From an uncultured Bacteroidales bacterium (GTDB lineage Bacteria; Bacteroidota; Bacteroidia; Bacteroidales; WCHB1-69), in NCBI GenBank assembly GCA_946413585.1, contig CAMKLG010000014.1:1-57699 (forward strand): a DNA stretch of 57,699 bases, read 5' to 3'. The position numbers and the translations under genes are program-made. Position 1 is the stretch's first letter; every line of letters begins with the position of its first letter. This document shows, piece after piece, positions 51,197 through 57,699 of this stretch. Under the pieces are notes generated by a model. That model ran no database searches. It saw only the letters and a program-made list of their open reading frames with translations, and was not told where the DNA came from.

Positions 51197-53476
51197 TTAT
51201 TTGTTCGTATTTCGAAGATATTCGTCAATGGCTTTTGCGGCACTTTTACCCGCGCCCATGGCGAGGATTACCGTAGCTGCGCCGGAAACGATGTCACCAC
51301 CGGCAAAGATCCCTGGGCGGGAGGTGGTTCCTTCTTCGTCAGCTACGATGCAACCATGACGGTTGACATCCAAACCTTGGGTAGTGGTGTAAATCAGCGG
51401 GTTAGGGGAAGTACCAATGGCCATGATGACCATATCAGTATCTAGGATAAATTCGGAGCCTGGAATGGGAATAGGGCGGCGGCGGCCCGATTCATCGGGT
51501 TCGGAAAGCTCCATACGGATGCATTCCATACCGCTCACCCAGCCTTTATCGTCTCCGATAATTCTCAAAGGATTAGTAAGCAATTGGAAATCAATGCCTT
51601 CCTCCTTAGCATGGTGTACTTCTTCGCGACGAGCAGGTAACTCCTGTTCAGAGCGGCGATAGACGATGTGCACTTCCGCGCCTAAACGGATTGCTGTGCG
51701 TGCCGCATCCATAGCCACATTACCGCCACCCACCACGGTCACCTTCTTGCCGACGAAATTAGGGGTTTCATAATGCTCCTTGTAAGAGAACAACAGGTTG
51801 TTTCTCGTCAAAAACTCGTTTGCGGAGACCACACCACACAGATTTTCACCTTCAATGTTCATGAAGTTAGGGAATCCGGCACCCGAGGCGATGAAAACGG
51901 CATCATAGCACCATTTGTTCATCAAATCGTCCACCGACATGGTGCGACCAATCACCACATCGCTTTCGAAACGCACACCGAGATTCTTGATAGTTTCGAT
52001 TTCGGGCTTCACAATGTCTTTCTTTGGCAGACGGAATTCAGGAATACCATAAACAAGTACGCCGCCAAATTCGTGAAGTGCCTCATACACAGTGACATCA
52101 TAACCCATACAGCGTAGCTCCTTGGCGCAAGTCAAGCCGGCGGGTCCGCTGCCTACCACTGCCACTTTTTGTCCTTTTCGTACGATAGGTTTCTGTGCCA
52201 CGATTTTGTTTTTCATGGACCAGTCGCCGATGAAACGTTCCAGTTTGCCGATAGCAACGGGATCTCCTTTGCGTCCGAGCACGCATTTGCCTTCGCATTG
52301 GCTTTCTTGCGGGCATACGCGACCGCAAACGGACGGCAATGCCGTGTCTTCGCGAATCAGTGTGGCAGCTTTGTCAAATTGTCCGTCTTTGATCAAGGAG
52401 ATGAAATTCGGGATGCGGATGTGTACGGGGCAGCCGTTCACACATTGTGGGTTTTTGCAGTTCAGGCATCGGCGCGCCTCTTCCACCGCCTCCTCGGCAT
52501 TATATCCGAAACAAACCTCCCTAAAGTTCGTACGGCGCACCTCGGGCGACTGCTCGCGCACTGGTACGCGGGATTTAGGCGGAAGTGGCTCATGTGTAAT
52601 ACCGCCGATATGACATTGGTGATTTTCTTTTAACTCCTCTTCTTCCAATAACTTACGACCATCAACATGGTCATACATGGCTTGACGATGCATGCATTCG
52701 TCGAAGTTGATGAGTGAGCCATCAAATTCGGGACCATCGACGCAGGTGAACTTGGTTTGGCCGCCGATTTGCACGCGGCACGCGCCGCACATGCCCGTGC
52801 CATCTACCATCAGCGAGTTGAGGCTCACCACGCAAGGAATGCCTAACTCTTTGGCTTTCAATGACACGAACTTCATCATGATCATCGGACCGATAGCGGT
52901 AATTTCATCGTAGCGACGGCCTTCGTGGTGCACGAGGTAATCCAGCATATCATTCACGTTACCTTTGAATCCCATGGAGCCATCGTCTGTGGCAATGTAT
53001 AAGTTGTTGGTAATCTTGCGGAACTGTTCAATGTAGAAGAGCAATGACGCATTGCGGGCCCCGATGATGACATCGCACTCCAATCCGTGCTGTGACATCC
53101 ACTTTACCAATGGAAAGACTGGCGCGATGCCAACACCTCCCGCTATGAAACAGTACCGCGACCGGCGCAACATGCCGATCGGGCGATGGATAAACGCAGA
53201 TGGGTTTCCCAACGGTCCTACCACATCATGGAAAAAACCGCCAACTGGGTAAGAGACAATTTTTCGTGTTGAAACTCCTATCGCTTTGATAACCAAAGTG
53301 ATAGTTCCGTCAGGCAAAAAAGTGTCGCTGACGGTTAATGGAATACGTTCGGCGGTTTCATTCGCTTTCACGATAACAAATTGTCCAGGCAGTACGGATT
53401 GCGCGATTTTCGGCGCTTCCACTTCCATCAGGTAAGTGTCCTGACCTAATTCTTCTTTTTTGACGATTTTATACAT
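51197..53476 (-). CDS. Fused NfnAB: NADH-dependent reduced ferredoxin:NADP+ oxidoreductase
   Basis: A 759-residue fusion. Residues 1-~285 match NfnA: FAD/NAD-binding region and a [2Fe-2S] site (MCGACRVQIGG...FTCVDGPEF). Residues ~300-759 match NfnB/GltD: cluster motifs CLNCKNPQCVNGCPVHI and CGRVCPQESQCEGKC, FAD motif VAVVGSGPAGLTCAKEL, NADPH motif VTVVGGGNVAMDAAR, and the end FAGGDIVSGAATVILAMGAG. The enzyme couples NADH, ferredoxin and NADP by flavin-based bifurcation. A dihydroorotate-dehydrogenase electron subunit plus glutamate-synthase small subunit reading is the usual database label but less likely in function. Confidence 0.92.
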   Translation of the reverse strand: MYKIVKKEELGQDTYLMEVEAPKIAQSVLPGQFVIVKANETAERIPLTVSDTFLPDGTITLVIKAIGVSTRKIVSYPVGGFFHDVVGPLGNPSAFIHRPIGMLRRSRYCFIAGGVGIAPVFPLVKWMSQHGLECDVIIGARNASLLFYIEQFRKITNNLYIATDDGSMGFKGNVNDMLDYLVHHEGRRYDEITAIGPMIMMKFVSLKAKELGIPCVVSLNSLMVDGTGMCGACRVQIGGQTKFTCVDGPEFDGSLINFDECMHRQAMYDHVDGRKLLEEEELKENHQCHIGGITHEPLPPKSRVPVREQSPEVRRTNFREVCFGYNAEEAVEEARRCLNCKNPQCVNGCPVHIRIPNFISLIKDGQFDKAATLIREDTALPSVCGRVCPQESQCEGKCVLGRKGDPVAIGKLERFIGDWSMKNKIVAQKPIVRKGQKVAVVGSGPAGLTCAKELRCMGYDVTVYEALHEFGGVLVYGIPEFRLPKKDIVKPEIETIKNLGVRFESDVVIGRTMSVDDLMNKWCYDAVFIASGAGFPNFMNIEGENLCGVVSANEFLTRNNLLFSYKEHYETPNFVGKKVTVVGGGNVAMDAARTAIRLGAEVHIVYRRSEQELPARREEVHHAKEEGIDFQLLTNPLRIIGDDKGWVSGMECIRMELSEPDESGRRRPIPIPGSEFILDTDMVIMAIGTSPNPLIYTTTQGLDVNRHGCIVADEEGTTSRPGIFAGGDIVSGAATVILAMGAGKSAAKAIDEYLRNTNK

Positions 53477-53482
53477 AATTAT

Positions 53483-53514
53483 GGGTTAGAAGGCTAAAGG
53501 GTTAGAGGGTTAGC
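53483..53514. repeat. Octamer array GGGTTAGA/AGGCTAAA/GGGTTAGC
   Basis: Four 8-bp words in phase between the fprA stop (53510-53512, inside the last word) and the nfnAB start. Confidence 0.75.
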
Positions 53515-54712
53515 GTAATGATTCGACAATTGCATTTGCAAGAGCCTCCAATTCGGTACGTTGCGTCTCTTTCATCGCGGATTTGAAGGTGATGGCAGGT
53601 TCGAGGACGGTGGTGTTCTTCATTTCGCCGAGGATGGATTTCACGGCGTTGCCGGAAACGGGTGCCCATGAGCCGTTTTCGATGATAGTGAAGGTGCGGT
53701 TCTGCAGCAAGTGTGCCTTGATGTCGAGCAGATAGTTCTCCATCGGCGGATAGAGGCCACCGTTGTAGGTCGGGGCGACGAGTACGATGTGACTGCAGCG
53801 GAAAGATTCTGATACCAAGTACGATACGTGTGTTGCGGCCACGTCGTACATGCGCACGTTGCGGCATCCTTTGTCAGCCAACATGCCGGCCAGGACCGTT
53901 GCCACGGATTCTGTATGTCCGTACATTGAACCATAGATAACGAGAACTTCCTTGTCTTCCGGCTCATAACGGCTCCATTTGTCGTATTTTTCAATGAATT
54001 TGCCAAAATCTTTACGCCAAATCGGACCGTGAAGCGGACAAATCATGGCAATATCAAGATTTGCGGCTTTTTTCAGAAGGTTCTGCACTTGAATCCCATA
54101 TTTTCCGACAATGTTGGTATAGTAACGGCGGGCTTCATACATCCATTCGCGGTCGAAGTTGACCTCATCAGCGTATAAATTGCCGTTAAGTGCGCCGAAA
54201 GTACCGAAAGCGTCGGCGGAGAAGAGGATTTTCTCTGTGGATTCGTAAGAAACCAGCACTTCTGGCCAGTGTACCATTTGCGCACCCACAAAATTGAACG
54301 TATGTTTTCCGGCATTGAACGTGTCGCCTTCTTTCATCACTTGAATCTGAACATTTTCAGGAAGATTCATGAACTGTTGCAGCATTCTGGATGCCTGTAA
54401 GCTACAGATAATGACAGCATTAGGCCAACGAACCAACACTTCTTGCAAAGAAGCGAGATGGTCGGGTTCCACGTGATGGATGACGATGTAATCTAAAGCA
54501 CGACCAGCCAATACTGCGGTCAGATTTTCGAGGAATTGCGCACTAACAGCCTGATCTACAGTATCTAGCAGAACAGTCTTTTCATCCAGCAACACGTAGG
54601 AGTTGTAAGATGTGCCGTTCGGAATGGGCATCATGTTTTCAAAAAGAGCCAAACGTCTGTCGGAAGCTCCGACATACCATAAGTCATTCGTGATTTTTCT
54701 TGATGTATTCAT
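53510..54712 (-). CDS. fprA: FprA-type flavodiiron protein (O2/NO reductase)
   Basis: A 400-residue cytoplasmic enzyme that reduces O2 (or NO) to water. The metallo-beta-lactamase domain has the diiron motif HHVEPDHLASL and downstream ligands in GAQMVHWPEVL, ADAFGTFG and CPLHGPIWR. The C-terminal flavodoxin domain binds FMN (IYGSMYGHTESVATVLAG, APTYNGGLYPPMENYLLDI). Start at 54712 because the promoter lies upstream of it and the longer frame adds an unrelated N-terminus. Probably cotranscribed with nfnAB, which could supply electrons. Confidence 0.95.
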   Translation of the reverse strand: MNTSRKITNDLWYVGASDRRLALFENMMPIPNGTSYNSYVLLDEKTVLLDTVDQAVSAQFLENLTAVLAGRALDYIVIHHVEPDHLASLQEVLVRWPNAVIICSLQASRMLQQFMNLPENVQIQVMKEGDTFNAGKHTFNFVGAQMVHWPEVLVSYESTEKILFSADAFGTFGALNGNLYADEVNFDREWMYEARRYYTNIVGKYGIQVQNLLKKAANLDIAMICPLHGPIWRKDFGKFIEKYDKWSRYEPEDKEVLVIYGSMYGHTESVATVLAGMLADKGCRNVRMYDVAATHVSYLVSESFRCSHIVLVAPTYNGGLYPPMENYLLDIKAHLLQNRTFTIIENGSWAPVSGNAVKSILGEMKNTTVLEPAITFKSAMKETQRTELEALANAIVESLR

Positions 54713-54759
54713 ATTTTTTGAATTATTTCTGTCAAAAATACTTGCCAAAAAGCAACCTG

Positions 54760-54767
54760 CAAAAATA
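54760..54767 (-). promoter_or_regulatory. -7 box TATTTTTG for fprA-nfnAB
   Basis: TAnnTTTG on the minus strand, 47 nt before the ATG. A second copy of the same box stands closer, at 54733-54740. Confidence 0.65.
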
Positions 54768-54837
54768 CAAAAAACTCCCGAAAAAGAAGAAATTTTAAAA
54801 TGTATTCCTAATCATATATTTTGTTTTGTTTTTTTTG

Positions 54838-54845
54838 TATTTTTG
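54838..54845 (+). promoter_or_regulatory. -7 box TATTTTTG for the C10 protease gene
   Basis: TAnnTTTG followed by CGGC, 47 nt upstream of the ATG. TTTTG repeats lie upstream in the -33 region. Confidence 0.7.
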
Positions 54846-54892
54846 CGGCAATAATATTAAATGGAATAATTATAAATAAAATTCAATAAAAT

Positions 54893-57181
54893 ATGAAGAA
54901 ATTTACAATTTTAGCAACGTTACTGATGTTCGTAATGTTGAGCTACGCGGCGAATGTAATCCCCGTAGAGACTGCTATGAGAGCGTCAAAGAACTTCCTC
55001 GCTGAACGCGTGGGTGCCACCAAGGCTGGTCAAATGGAATTAGTGTTGGAGAAAACCGAATATTCCACCGACGGAGTCCCTGTTACTTATCGTTTCCGTG
55101 TTGGTGAAAAAGGTTTTATTATTGTTTCAGCTACCGAATTAGCCAATCCTGTTTTGGCATTTTCTTTGGAAAGCGACTACAATGCTAAATCTGGCGCTGA
55201 AATTTACAACGAAATGTACACCAAATCGTTGTCACATTTGATCAACAATCCTTCAGCTGCACTTAAAACCCGTAACCCTTGGAATCATTATTTGGCAAGC
55301 GACTTCCGGCCGTATGCTCACAGAGGTAACCCCTGTGTGGAACCTTTGGTTACTACCACTTGGACGCAAGAGAGATTTTACAATACCATGTGCCCTACCA
55401 ATCCTAGAGCATTTTACACTGAAGATGGACGTGCTGTTGTGGGTTGTGTGGCTTTGACCATGGCTAACATCCTCTTCTACTATCGTTATCCGGAACACGG
55501 TACAGGTGTTGTGTCCTATATTCCTCGCGAGTATGATCATGAAACTCATGATTTAATTTATACGTATCCTGCTCAAGTGGTCAATTATGCTGATGCTACC
55601 TACGATTACAACGCCATTGCAAACTCTTTGGGTGATTATGATGGTGAATTGGCTAAATTGATCTATCATTGTGGTGTTTCTGTTCGTATGAGTTATGGTA
55701 CTGTTGCTAACGAAGGTTCTGGCTCACAATCTGAATATGCTTTAAATGCTTTACAGACAAACTATTTTTATTCTGATCAGGGTCAATTCCAACTCATGAG
55801 CGAAGAGGTTTTCGCAGATAGCTTAGTTTATCTTTGGGTGAACAAAGCCAAAGCTGAACTGGACGCTCATCGCCCGCTTTTCTATTCTGGTCATAGTACA
55901 TCTGGCGGTCACGCTTGGATTGTGGATGGCTATACCACCATTGGCAATGCCACCTATTTCCACGTGAACTGGGGTTGGGCTGGTAGCGGTAATGGCTACT
56001 TCCTCATCAACAACCAAAATTCAAACCAAGGTGCTTTCACTCTTGAAAACTCTATGATGGTGAAACTTATGCCGGATAGCGCAGCCATTGAAAAACCTGC
56101 TGAAAGCTTCGCTCGCGTCACTTCCAGCTTCGGTACCATCAGCGATGGTGCTGGTAATATGAAATACGCTCCGAACTCCAATCGTCGTTGGGTGATTGCT
56201 TGTCCTGATGCAACCGCTTATAGATTTAAATTCTCTAAACTGAAAGTTAAGAGTGGTGACGAAGTTATCATTTACAAGGGTGCTACTGAAGCATCTGGCG
56301 TTAAAGAACGTTATTCTGGTGATTACTTGATGGCTGCTTGTAACGACTACTCGGGTGTTCCTGGTGGTGAACAAGCTGATTACGTAGGTCAAGCCCTTCC
56401 TGGTGCTGTGACAGTGAATGCAGATAGCGTGTTGGTCGTTTTCACTTCCAATGCCGACAACAATGTTGATTATGGTTTCGTGTTGGATTATGAAGTGACC
56501 AACTTCACCAAACAAACTTGTCAAACCGATGAATATACGGACCAAACAGCTGTCCTCACAGACAAACCGGGCAATTCTACCAGTGATGAGGAATATCGCG
56601 CCTCTTCCATTTGCGAATACAATTTGAAATTGCAATTCTGTGACAAGCTTGTCTATGCTTTCCAGAAATTCGATTTGAAAGATGGTGATTTCGTTGACAT
56701 TTATAATCAAACTACTGCTGATCCAAACAGTAGAGTTCTTATCGCTCATTATGATGCTAATAATCAACCTACCGTTGGTGAAGTAATGGAATTCGAGGCT
56801 CCTCTTGTTAGCGCAGGTGGTAGAGTTCGTGCTTTGTACACGATCCGTTTCGCTTCTGACAATAAACTCCAAGGTAATGGTTTCCAAATGACTTATTATG
56901 GTATCCAAACAGGTCTCAACAATTATGAGAATGTTGAGGTCAATGTTTATCCTAACCCGGCTTCTTCTTACGTCAACGTTCAAGTGTCAACAGAAGATGC
57001 ACAACAATTCAGTGCTAAAGTGGTTGATATGATGGGTAAAACCGTTTATATGGATCAGTTTAACCATAATGGAGGCGAAGAAATTTACCAAATTCCGGTG
57101 AACAATTTGTCAAAAGGTGTTTACTTCCTCCATTTGAACAGCAGCAATGGAAGCACAGTTCAAAAATTCATTGTTCAATAA
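54893..57181 (+). CDS. Secreted C10 (streptopain-type) cysteine protease with T9SS type A domain
   Basis: A 762-residue exported zymogen. Signal peptide ends at LSYAA. An inhibitory propeptide (AMRASKNFLAERVG, YRFRVGEKGFIIVSATE) is followed by the papain-like domain: catalytic Cys185 (VVGCVALTMANIL), His340 (GGHAWIVDGY) and the Trp region NWGWAGSGNGYF. Two CUB-like beta domains follow (~residues 410-530 and ~545-670). The last ~80 residues (VNVYPNPASSYVNVQV, SKGVYFLHL) are a Por sorting domain. Relative of Porphyromonas periodontain and Prevotella interpain. Its targets are unknown. Confidence 0.94.
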   Translation: MKKFTILATLLMFVMLSYAANVIPVETAMRASKNFLAERVGATKAGQMELVLEKTEYSTDGVPVTYRFRVGEKGFIIVSATELANPVLAFSLESDYNAKSGAEIYNEMYTKSLSHLINNPSAALKTRNPWNHYLASDFRPYAHRGNPCVEPLVTTTWTQERFYNTMCPTNPRAFYTEDGRAVVGCVALTMANILFYYRYPEHGTGVVSYIPREYDHETHDLIYTYPAQVVNYADATYDYNAIANSLGDYDGELAKLIYHCGVSVRMSYGTVANEGSGSQSEYALNALQTNYFYSDQGQFQLMSEEVFADSLVYLWVNKAKAELDAHRPLFYSGHSTSGGHAWIVDGYTTIGNATYFHVNWGWAGSGNGYFLINNQNSNQGAFTLENSMMVKLMPDSAAIEKPAESFARVTSSFGTISDGAGNMKYAPNSNRRWVIACPDATAYRFKFSKLKVKSGDEVIIYKGATEASGVKERYSGDYLMAACNDYSGVPGGEQADYVGQALPGAVTVNADSVLVVFTSNADNNVDYGFVLDYEVTNFTKQTCQTDEYTDQTAVLTDKPGNSTSDEEYRASSICEYNLKLQFCDKLVYAFQKFDLKDGDFVDIYNQTTADPNSRVLIAHYDANNQPTVGEVMEFEAPLVSAGGRVRALYTIRFASDNKLQGNGFQMTYYGIQTGLNNYENVEVNVYPNPASSYVNVQVSTEDAQQFSAKVVDMMGKTVYMDQFNHNGGEEIYQIPVNNLSKGVYFLHLNSSNGSTVQKFIVQ

Positions 57182-57202
57182 TATACCATATTATATACAT
57201 CG

Positions 57203-57232
57203 AAGGCGGTCTATCCAGGCCGCCTTTTTTTC
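57203..57232 (+). terminator. Terminator after the C10 protease gene
   Basis: AAGGCGG / CCGCCTT with a 10-nt loop followed by a run of T. Confidence 0.8.
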
Positions 57233-57253
57233 TGTGCGTATTTGGAATTTATG

Positions 57254-57261
57254 TACATTTG
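57254..57261 (+). promoter_or_regulatory. -7 box TACATTTG for the formimidoyltransferase gene
   Basis: TAnnTTTG, 50 nt upstream of the ATG. Confidence 0.7.
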
Positions 57262-57311
57262 CAGACGATTTCAAGATAATATCAAAATATTAATAATCAA
57301 TACTTTATAAA

Positions 57312-57699
57312 ATGAAACAGTTAATAGAATGCGTTCCTAATTTCAGTGAAGGCAGAAATCAAGACATCATCAACCAAGTGGCCGACGTGATTCGTCAGGC
57401 GGAAGGCGTGACTTTGTTGGATGTGGATCCCGGTGCCACCACCAACCGCACGGTCGTCACCTTCGTGGGCGAACCGCACTATGTAGTCAATGCCGCCGTG
57501 AAACTCATCGCCAAGTGCCAGGAGTTAATCGATATGCGCAACCATCACGGCGACCACCCGCGTTTCGGCGCCACCGACGTGTGCCCGCTCGTGCCTATTG
57601 CCAACATCACGATGGAAGAGACCGTGGAATATGCGCGTCAGCTGGCCGAAAGAGTCGGCAAGGAGCTGAACATCCCCGTCTATTGCTACGAGAACGCCG
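57312..57699 (+). CDS. ftcD: Glutamate formimidoyltransferase (5' part, truncated by window edge)
   Basis: The first 129 residues are visible and the frame is open at the right edge. KQLIECVPNFSEGRNQDII, LDVDPGATTNRTVVTFVG and MRNHHGDHPRFGATDVCPLVP (containing the catalytic His of the family) identify the formiminotransferase N-terminal subdomain. The enzyme moves the formimino group from formiminoglutamate to tetrahydrofolate in histidine breakdown. Whether a cyclodeaminase domain is fused cannot be seen. Confidence 0.95.
   Translation, partial: MKQLIECVPNFSEGRNQDIINQVADVIRQAEGVTLLDVDPGATTNRTVVTFVGEPHYVVNAAVKLIAKCQELIDMRNHHGDHPRFGATDVCPLVPIANITMEETVEYARQLAERVGKELNIPVYCYENA

Noticed and set aside
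56021-56983. A 320-residue minus-strand frame opposite the C10 protease
   Set aside because: Antisense of CUB-like and sorting domains that are well supported on the plus strand.

Overview
The window is a piece of a Bacteroidota chromosome, most likely from an anaerobic Bacteroidales. Four signs point there. Two proteins end in type IX secretion (T9SS) type A sorting domains and one in a type B domain. Promoters with the Bacteroidota -7 box TAnnTTTG stand before about twenty genes. Shine-Dalgarno sites are nearly absent. Several families are characteristic of the phylum (DUF4175-like, an Omp85-like barrel without visible POTRA domains, GH3 fused to a serine hydrolase). HydG, a TM1266-type hydrogenase regulator, NfnAB, FprA and two rubrerythrins indicate a strict or near-strict anaerobe with an [FeFe] hydrogenase encoded elsewhere.

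Layout. 1-1.9 kb: 3' end of a T9SS type B adhesin-like protein made of 49-residue repeats. 2-3.8 kb: hydG and the small hydrogenase regulator. 3.9-6.8 kb: an exported helical-repeat protein, a universal stress protein and tsaB. 6.8-9.7 kb: GH3/serine-hydrolase fusion. 9.8-11 kb: rpsF-rpsR-rplI. 11.2-15.7 kb: tRNA-Arg(ACG), tRNA-Gln(TTG), nusA, infB. 16-18.2 kb: ABC exporter operon with a YtrA-like GntR regulator and a candidate operator. 18.3 kb: lone four-helix-bundle protein cassette. 18.8-21 kb: subtilase with a barrel-like C-terminus. 21.2-26.6 kb, minus strand: rlmB-phosphoesterase-miaA, a PAS protein, uvrB and a small outer-membrane protein. 26.8-28.8 kb: metG. 28.8-29.4 kb: AT-rich gene-free stretch with DnaA-box-like sites. 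29.5-38.2 kb: tightly packed co-directional block rpiB, LUD/iron-sulfur protein, DUF4175-like protein, a hypothetical, SGNH hydrolase, ybeY, mnmG. 38.5-39.7 kb: two rubrerythrins. 39.8-48.5 kb, minus strand: tRNA-Phe, nitrilase, SAM hydroxide adenosyltransferase, the Omp85-like/murB/lipoprotein/AsmA operon, a YggS protein and tRNA-Arg(CCG). 48.6-51.2 kb: uup-like ABC-F and rsmE. 51.2-54.7 kb: fprA and fused nfnAB. 54.9-57.2 kb: secreted C10 cysteine protease. The right edge holds the start of a glutamate formimidoyltransferase.

The most unusual signal is not a gene. At least fourteen sites carry tandem arrays of degenerate 7-bp words (with 8-bp and 10-bp variants) of several unrelated consensus sequences. 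They lie almost always at gene 3' ends, often supply the stop codon or last residues of the gene, and at three places occur as inverted pairs. One inverted pair brackets the four-helix-bundle gene. Separate REP-like palindromes (TGTAGAGACG / CGTCTCTACA type) also occur, one of them inside a coding sequence. Two parS-like palindromes and the DnaA-box-like sites raise the possibility that the middle of the window is near the replication origin; this is unproven.
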